Shown: positions 15,327-24,566, counted from the stretch's first letter. The stretch is DNA of 36,730 nt from Bradyrhizobium lablabi (GCF_001440475.1 NZ_LLYB01000051.1:4423-41152); one strand, 5' to 3'. Translations and numbers: made by a program. Notes: generated by a model from the sequence alone, not told the origin.

Positions 15327-15544
15327 GGCACGTCCCCTCATCGTCGCACGTCCCATTGTCGCTATGCCGCAAGCTTGACGGCATCTGGATGAACGCCGAC
15401 TGAACAGCAGGGTTCCCTCAGGCGCCAAGCCAGCAGTGCCGAGGCCGCGCCCGCCGCAACCCGCCCTGTGCGGCGGGCCGGTTGCGCCCGATCAAGGCTT
15501 GTGAAAACTAGCAAGACTATTTCCCCCAGCAGGATTTCCCATCC

Positions 15545-16519
15545 ATGCGTATTTGTATTTTCGGTGCGGGCGCCGTCGGCAGCCATTTTGCGGTGCGGCT
15601 CGCGCTGGCAGGACACGACGTTTCCTGCGTGATGCGCGGCCCGCATCTGGATGCGGTGAAAGCGAACGGGCTGACGCTGCGGGTTGGAGATGGCGAGTTC
15701 AAGGCGAAGGTGCGCGCGTCCAGCGATCCCGCGGCGCTGGGCCGGCAGGACGCCGTCATCTGCACACTGAAGGCGACGGGCCTCTCCAGCCTCGCTGGCA
15801 GCCTGCAGCCGCTGCTCGGCGACGACACGGCGGTCGTCTTCGCGCAGAACGGTATTCCCTGGTGGTACGATATCGGGCTCTCGCAAAAACATCCGCTGGT
15901 GCCGGATCTCGCTTTCCTCGATCCCGGCGGACGCCTGCGCGCGGCGATCCCGAAACAGCGCATCGTCGGTGGCGTCGTTTTCTCATCGAATGAAGTCGTC
16001 GGACCGGGCGTGGTCGCGAACCTGTCACCCGAGCGCAACCGGCTTCTGATCGGCGAGTGTGACGATCGCGCCAGCGAGCGGGTTGCAAGCCTGCGCGTGG
16101 CGCTGAACGGAGCGTCCATCGACTCGCCCGACGTTACGCAGATCAGGGAGACGATCTGGTCAAAACTGCTGACCAACATGTCGATGTCGGTGCTGTGCCT
16201 CCTGACCGGGCAGACCGCGCGCGCCGTCCGTGACGATCCTGATCTTGCCGACATCGTGCCGCGCCTGCTCGACGAGGCCAACAGCATCGCGCAAAGCTGT
16301 TTTCCCGAGGTCAAGCGCGTGACCCGCTCCGGCCCCGCGCCGGATCACAAGCCGTCGATCCTGCAGGACTACGAACTCGGCCGCGCCATGGAGATCGACG
16401 TGCTGGTCCGCGCGCCCGCCGCCTTCGCCCGCGCTGCCGGACTTTCGACACCGTTGCTCGACATGATGGGTGCGCTCGCCATCCGCCAGGCGCGCGACAA
16501 GGGGTTGTATCGAGGCTAA
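15545..16519 (+). CDS. Ketopantoate reductase family protein (ApbA/PanE-like)
   Basis: A 324-residue two-domain reductase. The N-terminal Rossmann domain begins MRICIFGAGAVG (GxGxxG at 7-12), with AQNGIPWW in the nicotinamide-site region. The C-terminal helical domain has IWSKLLTNMSMSVLC, the usual K-L-N segment, and ends with RAMEIDVLV. Family members reduce 2-ketopantoate or related 2-oxo acids with NADPH. The second homologue at 30316-31323 is diverged, and neither lies with panB or panC, so pantothenate synthesis should not be assumed. It lies tail-to-tail with bioB. Confidence 0.83.
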   Translation: MRICIFGAGAVGSHFAVRLALAGHDVSCVMRGPHLDAVKANGLTLRVGDGEFKAKVRASSDPAALGRQDAVICTLKATGLSSLAGSLQPLLGDDTAVVFAQNGIPWWYDIGLSQKHPLVPDLAFLDPGGRLRAAIPKQRIVGGVVFSSNEVVGPGVVANLSPERNRLLIGECDDRASERVASLRVALNGASIDSPDVTQIRETIWSKLLTNMSMSVLCLLTGQTARAVRDDPDLADIVPRLLDEANSIAQSCFPEVKRVTRSGPAPDHKPSILQDYELGRAMEIDVLVRAPAAFARAAGLSTPLLDMMGALAIRQARDKGLYRG

Positions 16520-16543
16520 CCAGTCGACTTGACGCGGAGCCGA

Positions 16544-17527
16544 TCAGATGGCCTGCAATCCCAGCCGCTGAAACAGCTTCCGGTCAGCCTCGTCCTCCGG
16601 ATTGCCGGCCGTCAGCAAGGTGTCGCCGACGAAGATCGAATTCGCCCCCGCAAAGAAGCAAAGCGCCTGCATCTCATCGCTCATCGCCGAACGCCCCGCC
16701 GAAAGGCGGACATATGATGTCGGCGTCATGATGCGCGCGAGCGCAACGATCCGGACAAATTCGATTGGCGCGATCGCCGCTGATTCCGCAAGCGGCGTGC
16801 CGGCGATCGGAATCAGCATGTTGATCGGAACGCTTTCCGGCGGCTCCGCCAGATTTGCGAGCGTCACCAGCATGTCGACGCGGTCGGTTTCTTCCTCGCC
16901 CATGCCGAGGATGCCACCGCAACAAACTTTCATGCCGGATTGCCGGACATTCTCCAGCGTGTCGAGACGATCGGCAAACGTACGCGTCGCGATCACCTGG
17001 GGGTAATAGCGCTCCGACGTATCGATATTGTGGTTGTAGTAATCGAGACCTGCCGCACTGAGGCGGTCCGCCTGCGCACGGTCAAGCATTCCCAGCGTCA
17101 TGCAGGTCTCGAGCCCGAGCGCCTTCACCGCACCGACCATTTCAACGATGGCATCCATGTCTCTCGGCTTTGGGTTACGCCACGCAGCGCCCATGCAATA
17201 ACGTGTCGCACCGCCGTCCCGCGCCTTACGCGCCTCGGTCACGACCCTTTCGACGTCCATCAGCTTCGAGGCGGCAAGTCCGGTCGAGTGATGCGAGGAC
17301 TGGCTGCAATAGCCACAATCCTCCGGGCAGCCGCCGGTCTTGATGTTGAGGAGCTTGCTCAGTTGCACGCGATTGGGATCGAAATTCTGCCGGTGAACGG
17401 ACTGTGCCCGGAACAGGAGATCATTGAACGGTAACCGGTAGAGTGACCAGGCTGCCTCTCGCGACCACGCCGCTGAACCAGCAGACGGCGCTGCGGCGCT
17501 CAACGTTTCATCCCGTGCTTCGAGCAT
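16544..17527 (-). CDS. bioB: Biotin synthase
   Basis: A 327-residue radical SAM enzyme that inserts sulfur into dethiobiotin. The SAM cluster cysteines are Cys67, Cys71 and Cys74 (CPEDCGYC). The auxiliary [2Fe-2S] ligands Cys111, Cys142, Cys202 and Arg274 sit at the Escherichia coli positions plus 14. YNHNIDT and GGILGMGE are also conserved. The N-terminus is about 14 residues longer than the E. coli protein and begins inside a weakly conserved Ala-rich stretch. GGAG lies nine bases before the ATG. No other bio gene is adjacent, so it appears to be a solitary bioB. No BioR-type box was recognised upstream. Confidence 0.97.
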   Translation of the reverse strand: MLEARDETLSAAAPSAGSAAWSREAAWSLYRLPFNDLLFRAQSVHRQNFDPNRVQLSKLLNIKTGGCPEDCGYCSQSSHHSTGLAASKLMDVERVVTEARKARDGGATRYCMGAAWRNPKPRDMDAIVEMVGAVKALGLETCMTLGMLDRAQADRLSAAGLDYYNHNIDTSERYYPQVIATRTFADRLDTLENVRQSGMKVCCGGILGMGEEETDRVDMLVTLANLAEPPESVPINMLIPIAGTPLAESAAIAPIEFVRIVALARIMTPTSYVRLSAGRSAMSDEMQALCFFAGANSIFVGDTLLTAGNPEDEADRKLFQRLGLQAI

Positions 17528-17618
17528 CCTTCAATTCTCCAAATTGCGTCGCATCCGGCCGTCATCGCACGGTGGCGCGGCCCGCACCAGCGCCACTGCG
17601 CTGCGCCTGCAAAAAGTT

Positions 17619-17634
17619 GATTGCAGATGCAATC
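17619..17634. promoter_or_regulatory. 16-base inverted repeat in the bioB/dehydrogenase divergent region
   Basis: GATTGCA and TGCAATC, seven-base exact arms separated by two bases, lie in the 181-base gap between the divergent bioB and short-chain dehydrogenase starts. The size and spacing fit a dimeric repressor site, for example GntR-like. No regulator gene sits beside it, so the binding protein is unknown. Confidence 0.4.
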
Positions 17635-17708
17635 GGACATTGACCATACAGTGGCGGCCGTATCACTCTTGCGCACATCAAAGAAAAAGAAGCAGGCGGG
17701 AACCAAGC

Positions 17709-18491
17709 ATGCACGTCAAAGGCAAGGTCTGTGTCGTAACGGGAGCCGCCAGCGGCATCGGTGAAGCGGTAGCGCGCGCCTATGCGGAAGCCGGCGCGCG
17801 CGGCGTCGTGGTCGCCGACCTCAAGACTTCACGCGAGAAGCTCGCCAAGGTCGCCGGCGATATCGACGGGCTGCCGATCACGGCCGATGTCGGGCTGGAG
17901 GAAGACATCCAGGCGCTGATCGCCGCGGCCGAGGACAAATACGGCCCGGTCGACGTGTTCTTTTCCAACGCCGGGCTGTCACGCAAGGGTCAGGAGACGG
18001 CATCGGACGCCGATTGGGACGTGAGCTGGCGCGTCCATGTCATGAGCCATGTGTTCGCGGCGCGCGCGCTGGTGCCCGGCATGCTGGCGCGCGGCTCCGG
18101 CTATCTCCTCAACACCGCTTCCGCGGCGGGCCTGCTGGCGTCGCTGAACTCGATGCCCTACGGCGTCACCAAGAATGCCGCCGTGGCGCTCGCCGAACAT
18201 CTCGCCATTCAGTATGGCGACCGCGGCATCCGCGTTTCCGTACTGTGCCCGCAGTCGGTGCAGACAGCCATGACGACACCGGGCCCTAGCGCCGCGCGGG
18301 TCGACGGCGTGCTGCAGCCGCCTGAAGTGGCGCGCATGGTGATCGAGGCGATGGCGGAAGAACGCTTCCTCATCCTGTCGCATCCGCAGGTCGCCGAATA
18401 CATGCAGCGCAAGGCTTCCAACCGCGACCGCTGGCTCACTGGCATGCGGCGGCTGCGCGACAAGATCTACGGCGCGCCGCAATCAGCTTGA
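17709..18491 (+). CDS. Short-chain dehydrogenase/reductase
   Basis: A 260-residue classical SDR. TGAASGIG (11-18) is the cofactor motif and Asp37 at the end of the second strand (VVVADLK) suggests NAD(H). NAG (87-89), Ser138 in NTASAAG and the YGVTK catalytic pair (Tyr151, Lys155) are all present. Substrate is not deducible. The ATG at 17709 is the only one consistent with the usual short lead before the Rossmann motif. Its 3' end overlaps the convergent racemase gene by nine bases. Confidence 0.88.
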   Translation: MHVKGKVCVVTGAASGIGEAVARAYAEAGARGVVVADLKTSREKLAKVAGDIDGLPITADVGLEEDIQALIAAAEDKYGPVDVFFSNAGLSRKGQETASDADWDVSWRVHVMSHVFAARALVPGMLARGSGYLLNTASAAGLLASLNSMPYGVTKNAAVALAEHLAIQYGDRGIRVSVLCPQSVQTAMTTPGPSAARVDGVLQPPEVARMVIEAMAEERFLILSHPQVAEYMQRKASNRDRWLTGMRRLRDKIYGAPQSA

Positions 18492-19217
18492 GGTTTTCGG
18501 CGCGAACGGCGCGAGTATTCCAGTGTAATTCTTCACGCCCGGCGACGCGTAGGAGCCACGCCGCGACGTCGTCAACCTCAACCCGGCCAGCGCCTCGGCC
18601 TGCTTCACCGCCGCCGCGACGCCATCGACGACGGGCACGCCGAATTTCCGCGACAGTTTTTGCGGCAGATCGGCCATGCCGGCACAGCCCAGCACGATCG
18701 CTTCCGCACCCTTGTCGAGCGCGCGGGCAATCTCGGCTTCAAGCTTAGCTTCCGCACCCGAGCCGGGCTTGTCGAGATCGAGCACCGCGACATCGCACGC
18801 CGTGACCTGCGCCCTCTCCGCGAAACCATAGCGGCGCACGAGCTCTTCCAGCGGCACGATCGAGCGCGGCAGCGTGGTGACGACGGCGATGCGCTTGGCG
18901 ATCTGGCCGGCCGTCACCAGCGCCGCCTCGCAAATGCCGACCACCGGAAAGCGCGCGGCGGTCCGTGCGGCGTCGAGGCCGGTGTCGTCGAAGCACGCGA
19001 CAATCGCCGCATCGGCATCCGGCGCATTGATCAGCGCTTGGATCAGGCCGGGCACCGCGAACGCCTCGTCGTAATAGCCTTCGATCGAGACCGGCCCCGT
19101 CGACGATGTAACGGCGATGATCTCGGTGCCGGATGCGGCGACAGCGCGCGCGGCGGCGCCGATCGTTTCGGTCATCGAGGTAGTTGTGTTCGGATTGACG
19201 ATCAGGATTTTTGTCAT
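18483..19217 (-). CDS. Asp/Glu/hydantoin racemase family protein
   Basis: A 244-residue protein beginning MTKILIVNPNTTTSMTE, the typical opening of hydantoin/Asp-Glu racemases. The two catalytic cysteines are Cys75 (VACFDDTG) and Cys178 (VLGCAGM). It would racemise or isomerise a small chiral acid or hydantoin without a cofactor. Some relatives are allantoin racemases and some are maleate cis-trans isomerases, so the substrate is open. The longer reading from 19319 has no homologous sequence in its extra 34 residues. No clear ribosome site precedes 19217. Confidence 0.85.
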   Translation of the reverse strand: MTKILIVNPNTTTSMTETIGAAARAVAASGTEIIAVTSSTGPVSIEGYYDEAFAVPGLIQALINAPDADAAIVACFDDTGLDAARTAARFPVVGICEAALVTAGQIAKRIAVVTTLPRSIVPLEELVRRYGFAERAQVTACDVAVLDLDKPGSGAEAKLEAEIARALDKGAEAIVLGCAGMADLPQKLSRKFGVPVVDGVAAAVKQAEALAGLRLTTSRRGSYASPGVKNYTGILAPFAPKTSS

Positions 19218-19266
19218 TGATACATCGTAATGGGTATCGAGCGTCGCGCAAACTTTATCATCCGTC

Positions 19267-19380
19267 GTCCCGGCCTTGAGCCGGGACCCATACGCCGCAG
19301 CCACGCGGAAAGGCACCAAGGGAGACGGCTTTCCCTAACAAGGCCGTCCTGTGGTTATGGGTCCCTGCTTTCGCAGGGAC
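19267..19380. repeat. Double-hairpin palindromic repeat
   Basis: Two eight-base hairpins, GTCCCGGC/GCCGGGAC (19267-19287) and GTCCCTGC/GCAGGGAC (19361-19380), flank inner arms GGGACCCATA (19283-19292) and TATGGGTCCC (19356-19365). It lies between two minus-strand genes, just after the hydrolase stop. The type is common in Bradyrhizobium intergenic DNA (from memory). Confidence 0.75.
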
Positions 19381-19393
19381 GCCGTCGGAGCAC

Positions 19394-20077
19394 TTAGCTC
19401 ACGACCTCGTCCACCCACGCCGCAAACGCATCCAGCGCCTCATCCATCACCGCGCGATCGTTCCGGCCCGAGCTCTTCAGCACATGGAAGGAATGGTCGG
19501 CGCCATCGAGCAGATGCAGCGTCGCCCGCGACCCCAGGTCTTTGACGACAGGCTTGAGCAAGCTCAATTCCGCCAGCGCATCGCGCGTGCCCTGCAGGAA
19601 CAGCATCGGTATCTTCACATCCGCGAGGTGCACGGCGCGCTCGCTGGAAGGCTTTCCGGCCGGATGCAAGGGAAAGCCGAGAAACGCCAATCCGCGAACG
19701 CCGGCCAAAGGCGACTTCGCCTGCGCCTGCGATGTCATCCGCCCGCCGAAGGATCGGCCACCCGCAATCAACGGCAGCACGGGAAAGCGTCGCCCGGCTT
19801 CCGCCACCGCCGCCCGCACCGTGGCGTGTGCGACCGCAGGCGGATCGGGCCGCTTGCTGCCTTTCTCCATATAGAGAAACTGATAGCGCAGCGTCGCAAT
19901 GCCGCGTTGGCCGAGACCCGCGGCCACCGTTTCCATCGACGCATGGTCCATGCCCGCCCCGGCCCCGTGCGCAAACGCGTAACAGGCGCGGCATTGCGGC
20001 GGCTCGATCAGCAGCGCGGAAACTGTCTGATCGGAGCCCACCTCGATATGAATGCGTTCCGCCGCGGCTGTCGTCAT
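19394..20077 (-). CDS. Alpha/beta hydrolase, KANL3/Tex30 (dienelactone-hydrolase-like) family
   Basis: A 227-residue hydrolase. AFAHGAGAGMDH gives the oxyanion region, GGRSFGGR the nucleophile elbow (Ser109), QGTRDALAE the acid (Asp166), and DGADHSFHVLKSSG the histidine (His195). This layout, with the GAGAGMDH and RSFGGRM signatures, matches the KANL3/Tex30-like family, whose substrates are largely unknown. It is divergent from the cytochrome gene with 249 bases between the starts. No ribosome site stands out before the ATG. Confidence 0.82.
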   Translation of the reverse strand: MTTAAAERIHIEVGSDQTVSALLIEPPQCRACYAFAHGAGAGMDHASMETVAAGLGQRGIATLRYQFLYMEKGSKRPDPPAVAHATVRAAVAEAGRRFPVLPLIAGGRSFGGRMTSQAQAKSPLAGVRGLAFLGFPLHPAGKPSSERAVHLADVKIPMLFLQGTRDALAELSLLKPVVKDLGSRATLHLLDGADHSFHVLKSSGRNDRAVMDEALDAFAAWVDEVVS

Positions 20078-20326
20078 GTGAACTGGCTGACATTCAATTG
20101 CATGGTCGGCACTCTATACTGGAATACTGGAAAAAGCCGGACCCGCGAGATGAACCGACCTAAATCACCCGAGCGCGAAGAGCCGGATTCATGGACAGAC
20201 CTGTGACGCCACTATAAGATGGAATCATATTCAATCGCACGCCGAGGGTGATTCGCCTTGCGGCGTTTTTTGATAACAGACGGATATTGCGCGCGAGCGG
20301 TGCAGTTTTTGCAAAGGGGGCAAGCC

Positions 20327-22192
20327 ATGTGGGGCAAGAGGACTGCGACCGGCAAGAGGATCACAAAAATCGTGATCGCGCTGGCGGTCGTCGGCATCGG
20401 TTACGTCGCCTTCAAGGACGACATCGCCAAGCTCTGGCAGGATTTCCACGTCAAGCTCGTGGAGCATCCGACGCCGAAGAAGACCGTCTGGCTCGATCAG
20501 GGTGTCGATAAGGAAACGCTGAGCTGGTTCTATCACAAGGATCAGGGAACGCGGACCTTCGGCTTTCCCTTCAAATGGTTCATGGCGCTGGAGCAGCCGA
20601 CAATTCCCTGGCTGGTGTTCACCAATCCCGGCATGTTCAGCGACCCCGCCTATCTCGATCGCTACGGCTTCATTGCCGACACCGTCATATCAGGCAAGAC
20701 GGCGCTTCCGATCGGCTTCGCGGAAGGGACCCCGATGCTGGACCCGACCGGGGCGCCATGGAAGAACCCGCGCGACAAGAAGGACATGAACGGCGTCGGC
20801 CTGACCTGCGCGGCCTGCCACACCGGCAGCTTCACCTATAACGGCACCGCCGTCGTCATCGACGGCGGGCCGGCGCTCACCGATCTGTTCAAGATGAAGC
20901 AGGGCATGGGCATCTCGCTGTTCCTGACCCGTTTCTGGCCCGGCCGCTTCAGCCGCTTCGCCGACCGCATCCTGGGAGAGGACGCCTCCGTTGACGACCG
21001 CGAGACGCTGAAGACCCAGCTCGACCAGGTTCTCAAGCAGTACAAGCGGGTCAAGGATCTCGAAGAGCGCGTCGCCTCCCAGAGCATCCTGGAGGGTTAC
21101 GGCCGGCTCGATGCGCTGAACCGGATCGGCAATCAGGTATTCTCCATCGACCTGAACAAGCCGGAGAACTATGCCGGCTCCTCCGCGCCGGTGCATTTCC
21201 CCCGAATCTGGAATACGCCGTGGTTCGACTGGGTCCAGTATAACGGCTCCATCATGCAGCCGATGGTGCGCAACGCCGGCGAATCGCTCGGCGTGTCGGC
21301 CGAACTCAATCTGACTGAGCCATCCAAGGGCCTCTATAAATCGAGCGTGAACATCGACGCGCTCGATGAAATGGAGATGATGATCAAGGGCAAGAAGCCG
21401 CCGAACGCGAAGGATGGATTCTCGGGGCTGAAATCCCCGAAATGGCCGGCCGACATCCTGCCGCCGATCGACCCGAAGCTGGCCGAGGACGGCGCCAAGC
21501 TCTACAAGACCCATTGCGAGGGGTGCCACCGACCGCCGATCACGAGTGCGGAGTTCTACGATTTCAACAACAAGGACTGGTGGACCAAGAACGAGGCCGG
21601 CGAAGCGATCCTCAAGGTCGAGAACATCAAGATCTCGCATATCGGAACCGATGACGCACAGGCCGCCGACATGCTGGCCCGCACGGTCGCGGTGCCCGAA
21701 AACCTCGGCATCAAGAGCCCCAGCTTCGCATTCGCGCTGGGCGATCTGGTCGAGAAGACCGTCAACTACAACTTCGACCAGCGAAAACCGCCGGTCAGCG
21801 AGGCGGAGCGGAAGCGCATCGACGGCTACATGCCGAACGAACTCCGCGGTGAACTGGCCTACAAGGTCCGTCCGTTGAACGGCGTGTGGGCGACGCCGCC
21901 TTACCTGCACAATGGCTCGGTGCCGACCATCGACGATCTGCTCGGCGACCCGGAGAAGCGGCCGAAGACATTCTACCTCGGCAATCGCGAGTACGATCCC
22001 GTGAAGGTCGGCTACAAGAGCGATCTGTTCAAGAACGGCTTCGAATTCGACACGTCCATTCGCGGCAATTCGAACCGGGGACATGAATTCCGCAAGGACT
22101 ACGACAAGGACAAGGAAATCAAGGGCGTGATCGGGCCGGCGCTGTCGGAGGGCGATCGGAAGGCGCTGATCGAATATCTCAAGACGCTCTAA
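20327..22192 (+). CDS. Membrane-anchored dihaem cytochrome c, RoxA/MauG-like
   Basis: A 621-residue protein with an N-terminal signal anchor (about 11-29, ITKIVIALAVVGIGYVAF) and a periplasmic body. It has two c-type haem sites: CAACH at 161-165 (GVGLTCAACHTGSF) and CEGCH at 397-401. NGVWATPPYLHNGSVPTIDDLL near residue 525 is a signature I associate with RoxA-like proteins and dihaem peroxidase relatives. The family includes rubber oxygenases and MauG-type peroxidases, so it probably activates O2 or peroxide outside the cytoplasm; its substrate is unknown. AAAGGGGG precedes the ATG at 20327 by eight bases. It has no obvious partner and is followed by a hairpin at 22209-22231. Confidence 0.8.
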   Translation: MWGKRTATGKRITKIVIALAVVGIGYVAFKDDIAKLWQDFHVKLVEHPTPKKTVWLDQGVDKETLSWFYHKDQGTRTFGFPFKWFMALEQPTIPWLVFTNPGMFSDPAYLDRYGFIADTVISGKTALPIGFAEGTPMLDPTGAPWKNPRDKKDMNGVGLTCAACHTGSFTYNGTAVVIDGGPALTDLFKMKQGMGISLFLTRFWPGRFSRFADRILGEDASVDDRETLKTQLDQVLKQYKRVKDLEERVASQSILEGYGRLDALNRIGNQVFSIDLNKPENYAGSSAPVHFPRIWNTPWFDWVQYNGSIMQPMVRNAGESLGVSAELNLTEPSKGLYKSSVNIDALDEMEMMIKGKKPPNAKDGFSGLKSPKWPADILPPIDPKLAEDGAKLYKTHCEGCHRPPITSAEFYDFNNKDWWTKNEAGEAILKVENIKISHIGTDDAQAADMLARTVAVPENLGIKSPSFAFALGDLVEKTVNYNFDQRKPPVSEAERKRIDGYMPNELRGELAYKVRPLNGVWATPPYLHNGSVPTIDDLLGDPEKRPKTFYLGNREYDPVKVGYKSDLFKNGFEFDTSIRGNSNRGHEFRKDYDKDKEIKGVIGPALSEGDRKALIEYLKTL

Positions 22193-22208
22193 CCACTCGC
22201 TCACCGCG

Positions 22209-22231
22209 ACCGCCGGGCTCCGCCCGGCGGT
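22209..22231. terminator. Terminator-like hairpin between convergent genes
   Basis: ACCGCCGGGC and GCCCGGCGGT, exact ten-base arms around a three-base loop, start 16 bases after the cytochrome stop and end 21 bases before the stop of the convergent small gene. There is no U tract, so termination efficiency is uncertain. Confidence 0.6.
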
Positions 22232-22252
22232 GCAATCGAAGCAAGCGAACGG

Positions 22253-22495
22253 CTACCTGCTGGCAACCAGCCGCAAATGCGGCTTGATCGTCTCTTCGAG
22301 CTCGGCCTTGAGCTGGTGCACGCGCGGATCGTCCGAGCGCGCCGCGCATACCGAATATTGATTGACTGAGCACGCCAGCGCGTGCCGCTCCTCGGCCGTA
22401 CGCGTCACCTGGGGGCTGGACAACCTCAGCACCACCCCGCCGAGTTGCACCAGCATTTCGTCAAGCACCCGATCCATTCCGCTAATTTGAGCCAT
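22253..22495 (-). CDS. Small hypothetical protein
   Basis: An 80-residue, soluble, mostly helical protein with no signal peptide or recognised motif. The centre has AEERHALACSVNQYSVCAARSDDPRVHQLKAELEETIKPHLRLV, split here by two cysteines. GGGAG lies about seven bases before the ATG at 22495, which decides the start; an upstream in-frame extension to 22675 looks non-coding. It is convergent with the cytochrome gene. I do not recognise the family. Confidence 0.65.
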   Translation of the reverse strand: MAQISGMDRVLDEMLVQLGGVVLRLSSPQVTRTAEERHALACSVNQYSVCAARSDDPRVHQLKAELEETIKPHLRLVASR

Positions 22496-22734
22496 CACAC
22501 ACTCCCTCTGGAGGGAGTAATGAGCGGCGCGCCCGGCCGTTCCCCGTGCACGCTTGTTTAGGGATAACCAGAAGTAAACGGCGCCCCGATTCTGCCGACG
22601 CGTGCCACGCGCCGGCTTAAAGGGAATCATTATCAATTGAGGGAAATCGGCGGGTCTGGGTGGCGTCCAGCGCAATTGCCGCAGCCGTACCCGTTACCTA
22701 TTCTGGCATTCCACCGTTCCCTGCGAGGCCCCGC

Positions 22735-23703
22735 ATGATTCCGCCGCTCGATCCCGTCGTCGCCCAGATCATCCCGCTGCTGCCATTGCGCGATCCCACG
22801 TCGATGACGCCGCAGAGCGCGCGCGATGCGCTGCGGGCATTGGCGGCCGCGCGCGCGGCGGTTCCGCCGCCGCCGGTGACGAGCGCGGAGGATATCAAGG
22901 TGAAAGGCGCAGCCGGCTTCCTGGCCGCGCGGGCCTATCGAAACTCGAGCGACAAATCGCCGACGGTCGTGTTCTTTCACGGCGGCGGCTGGGTGGCCGG
23001 CGATCTCGAGACCCATGACCGGCAGGCGCGCTGGCTCGCGATCGAGACCGGCGCGGTCGTGGTCTCGGTCGATTATCGCCGCCCGCCGGAGGTGCGCTTT
23101 CCCGGCGCGTTCGAGGATGCTTTCGCAGCGGTCAAGGACGTCATCGCCCGCATCGCCGAATTCGGCGGCGATGCGGCGCGCGTCGGCGTCGCCGGCGACA
23201 GCGCCGGCGGCAACCTGGCGGCCACCACCGCGATCGCCTGCCGCGACGCCGGCATCAAGCTGGCAGCGCAATTGCTGGTCTATCCCGTCACCGACGTCGC
23301 CGGAAATTTCGCCGATGCACGTGAGAACGCGCGCTTTCCCTCGCGCGCCGAAAACGCGGACGGATATTTCCTCACCCGCGCCACCATGGAATGGTTTTGC
23401 GGCCATTACCTCGAAGACGGCGCCCACGGCTCCGACTGGCGCGTCTCGCCGCTGCGCGCCAAAAATCTCGCCGGCGTCGCGCCCGCCGTCGTCTGCACCG
23501 CATGGTTCGATCCGCTCCGCGACGAGGGCAAGGGCTACGCCGACTCACTCGCCGCCGCAGGCGTGCCGACCCGATATTACGACGGCCTCGGCCTGATCCA
23601 CGGCTATTTCGGCCTTGGAGAAACGTCGGAGACGGCGAGGCGCGAGGCACAGCGCGCGCGGGCGGAGTTCAAGGCGCTGCTGGAGAGGAACGCGGCTACC
23701 TAG
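22735..23703 (+). CDS. Alpha/beta hydrolase, hormone-sensitive-lipase (esterase family IV) type
   Basis: A 322-residue esterase/lipase. The HGGGW oxyanion motif starts at 82. GDSAGGN holds the nucleophile Ser156, WFDPLRDEG gives Asp259, and LIHGYFGL gives His289. This is a complete HSL-family catalytic set. Natural substrates are likely short-chain acyl esters or aryl esters. The ATG at 22735 follows GAGG by seven bases and starts MIPPLDPVVAQI, the usual N-terminal cap. Upstream in-frame ATGs lack support. No metabolic partner is adjacent. Confidence 0.88.
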   Translation: MIPPLDPVVAQIIPLLPLRDPTSMTPQSARDALRALAAARAAVPPPPVTSAEDIKVKGAAGFLAARAYRNSSDKSPTVVFFHGGGWVAGDLETHDRQARWLAIETGAVVVSVDYRRPPEVRFPGAFEDAFAAVKDVIARIAEFGGDAARVGVAGDSAGGNLAATTAIACRDAGIKLAAQLLVYPVTDVAGNFADARENARFPSRAENADGYFLTRATMEWFCGHYLEDGAHGSDWRVSPLRAKNLAGVAPAVVCTAWFDPLRDEGKGYADSLAAAGVPTRYYDGLGLIHGYFGLGETSETARREAQRARAEFKALLERNAAT

Positions 23704-23776
23704 CTTTCGCCACAGCGACAATGACGGCGCCGCCGCAATGCGTCGGCATCTCCCCATGCAAGTGGAGAGGGCTCTT

Positions 23777-24439
23777 TTACTTCGTGAACGTGTTTGCCAC
23801 CCGCCGGGAACGCAGCACGTAGGAAATCCAGATCGCTGATGCGATCGCGGTAACGAGCATTTTGCCGGCCTCGAGGGGCTCGACGGTCAGGAACTTACTC
23901 ATCGGCTGGTCGAGAGAAACCGAGAAGATCGTCGCCACCCAAAAAAGGTCCACGATCGGAAAGAAGATTGCGCAGACCATTTGTACAAGAAAGAAGCCTG
24001 GAAAGCGGCGCGAGTGATTAAACAGGAGCCAGGCCGTGTAGATCGATAGACCAATCAACGCGGCGTACATTCCCATTTCGCCCCACAACGCGATCGGAAA
24101 GCGTCTCCAAATATCGTCGCTGATCGTTTGAGGGTATTGGCCGACGGCCACGACCTGACGCAAAATGCCCATCACCTGACCAAACGCCAGCAGACCAAGC
24201 CAGCCGCCGATGCCGGACAGCTCAGGCTCGATATTCTTGATCTCCGCACCTTCCGCGGCAACTGGCAGGTGCCGAGCGACCTCGCGTACTTCCCCGACCG
24301 GCTTCCAGTCGTCGAAGCCGTGCCGCCAAACCTTGACATGCTGACGATCGGCAATTTGTGAAAGGAGCGGGAGCAGTTCGGCCAGCGGCAAGGGGCCACG
24401 CGGCTCACCGCCATCGTTGTAGTACCATACAGCCAGCAT
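23777..24439 (-). CDS. DUF4339 (GYF_2)-DUF2569 membrane protein
   Basis: A 220-residue protein. Residues 1-50 form a GYF_2/DUF4339-like module (WYYNDGGEPRGPLPLAELLPLL, then VKVWRHGFDDWKPVGE). After a linker, four hydrophobic helices follow (from GIGGWLGLLAFGQVMGILRQVV to TAIASAIWISYVLRSRRV), resembling DUF2569. The N-terminal module would lie in the cytoplasm and might bind a partner peptide. Function is unknown. GGGGGCG lies about six bases before the ATG at 24439. It is the first gene downstream of tRNA-Arg on the same strand. Confidence 0.75.
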   Translation of the reverse strand: MLAVWYYNDGGEPRGPLPLAELLPLLSQIADRQHVKVWRHGFDDWKPVGEVREVARHLPVAAEGAEIKNIEPELSGIGGWLGLLAFGQVMGILRQVVAVGQYPQTISDDIWRRFPIALWGEMGMYAALIGLSIYTAWLLFNHSRRFPGFFLVQMVCAIFFPIVDLFWVATIFSVSLDQPMSKFLTVEPLEAGKMLVTAIASAIWISYVLRSRRVANTFTK

Positions 24440-24566
24440 GCAAACGCCCCCAACGTTTGACCATTGTAGCGGGCGCGCGGCGCACGTCACGATAGAAATC
24501 GCGCAGATTGACCAAAAGGCAAATCACCAGGCAGCCAGAGCGCGGCCGCGTATGCCGTGTGGTAGC

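Noticed and set aside
20690..22204. A 504-codon minus-strand reading frame
   Set aside because: It is the shadow of the dihaem cytochrome gene, whose haem motifs are on the plus strand.
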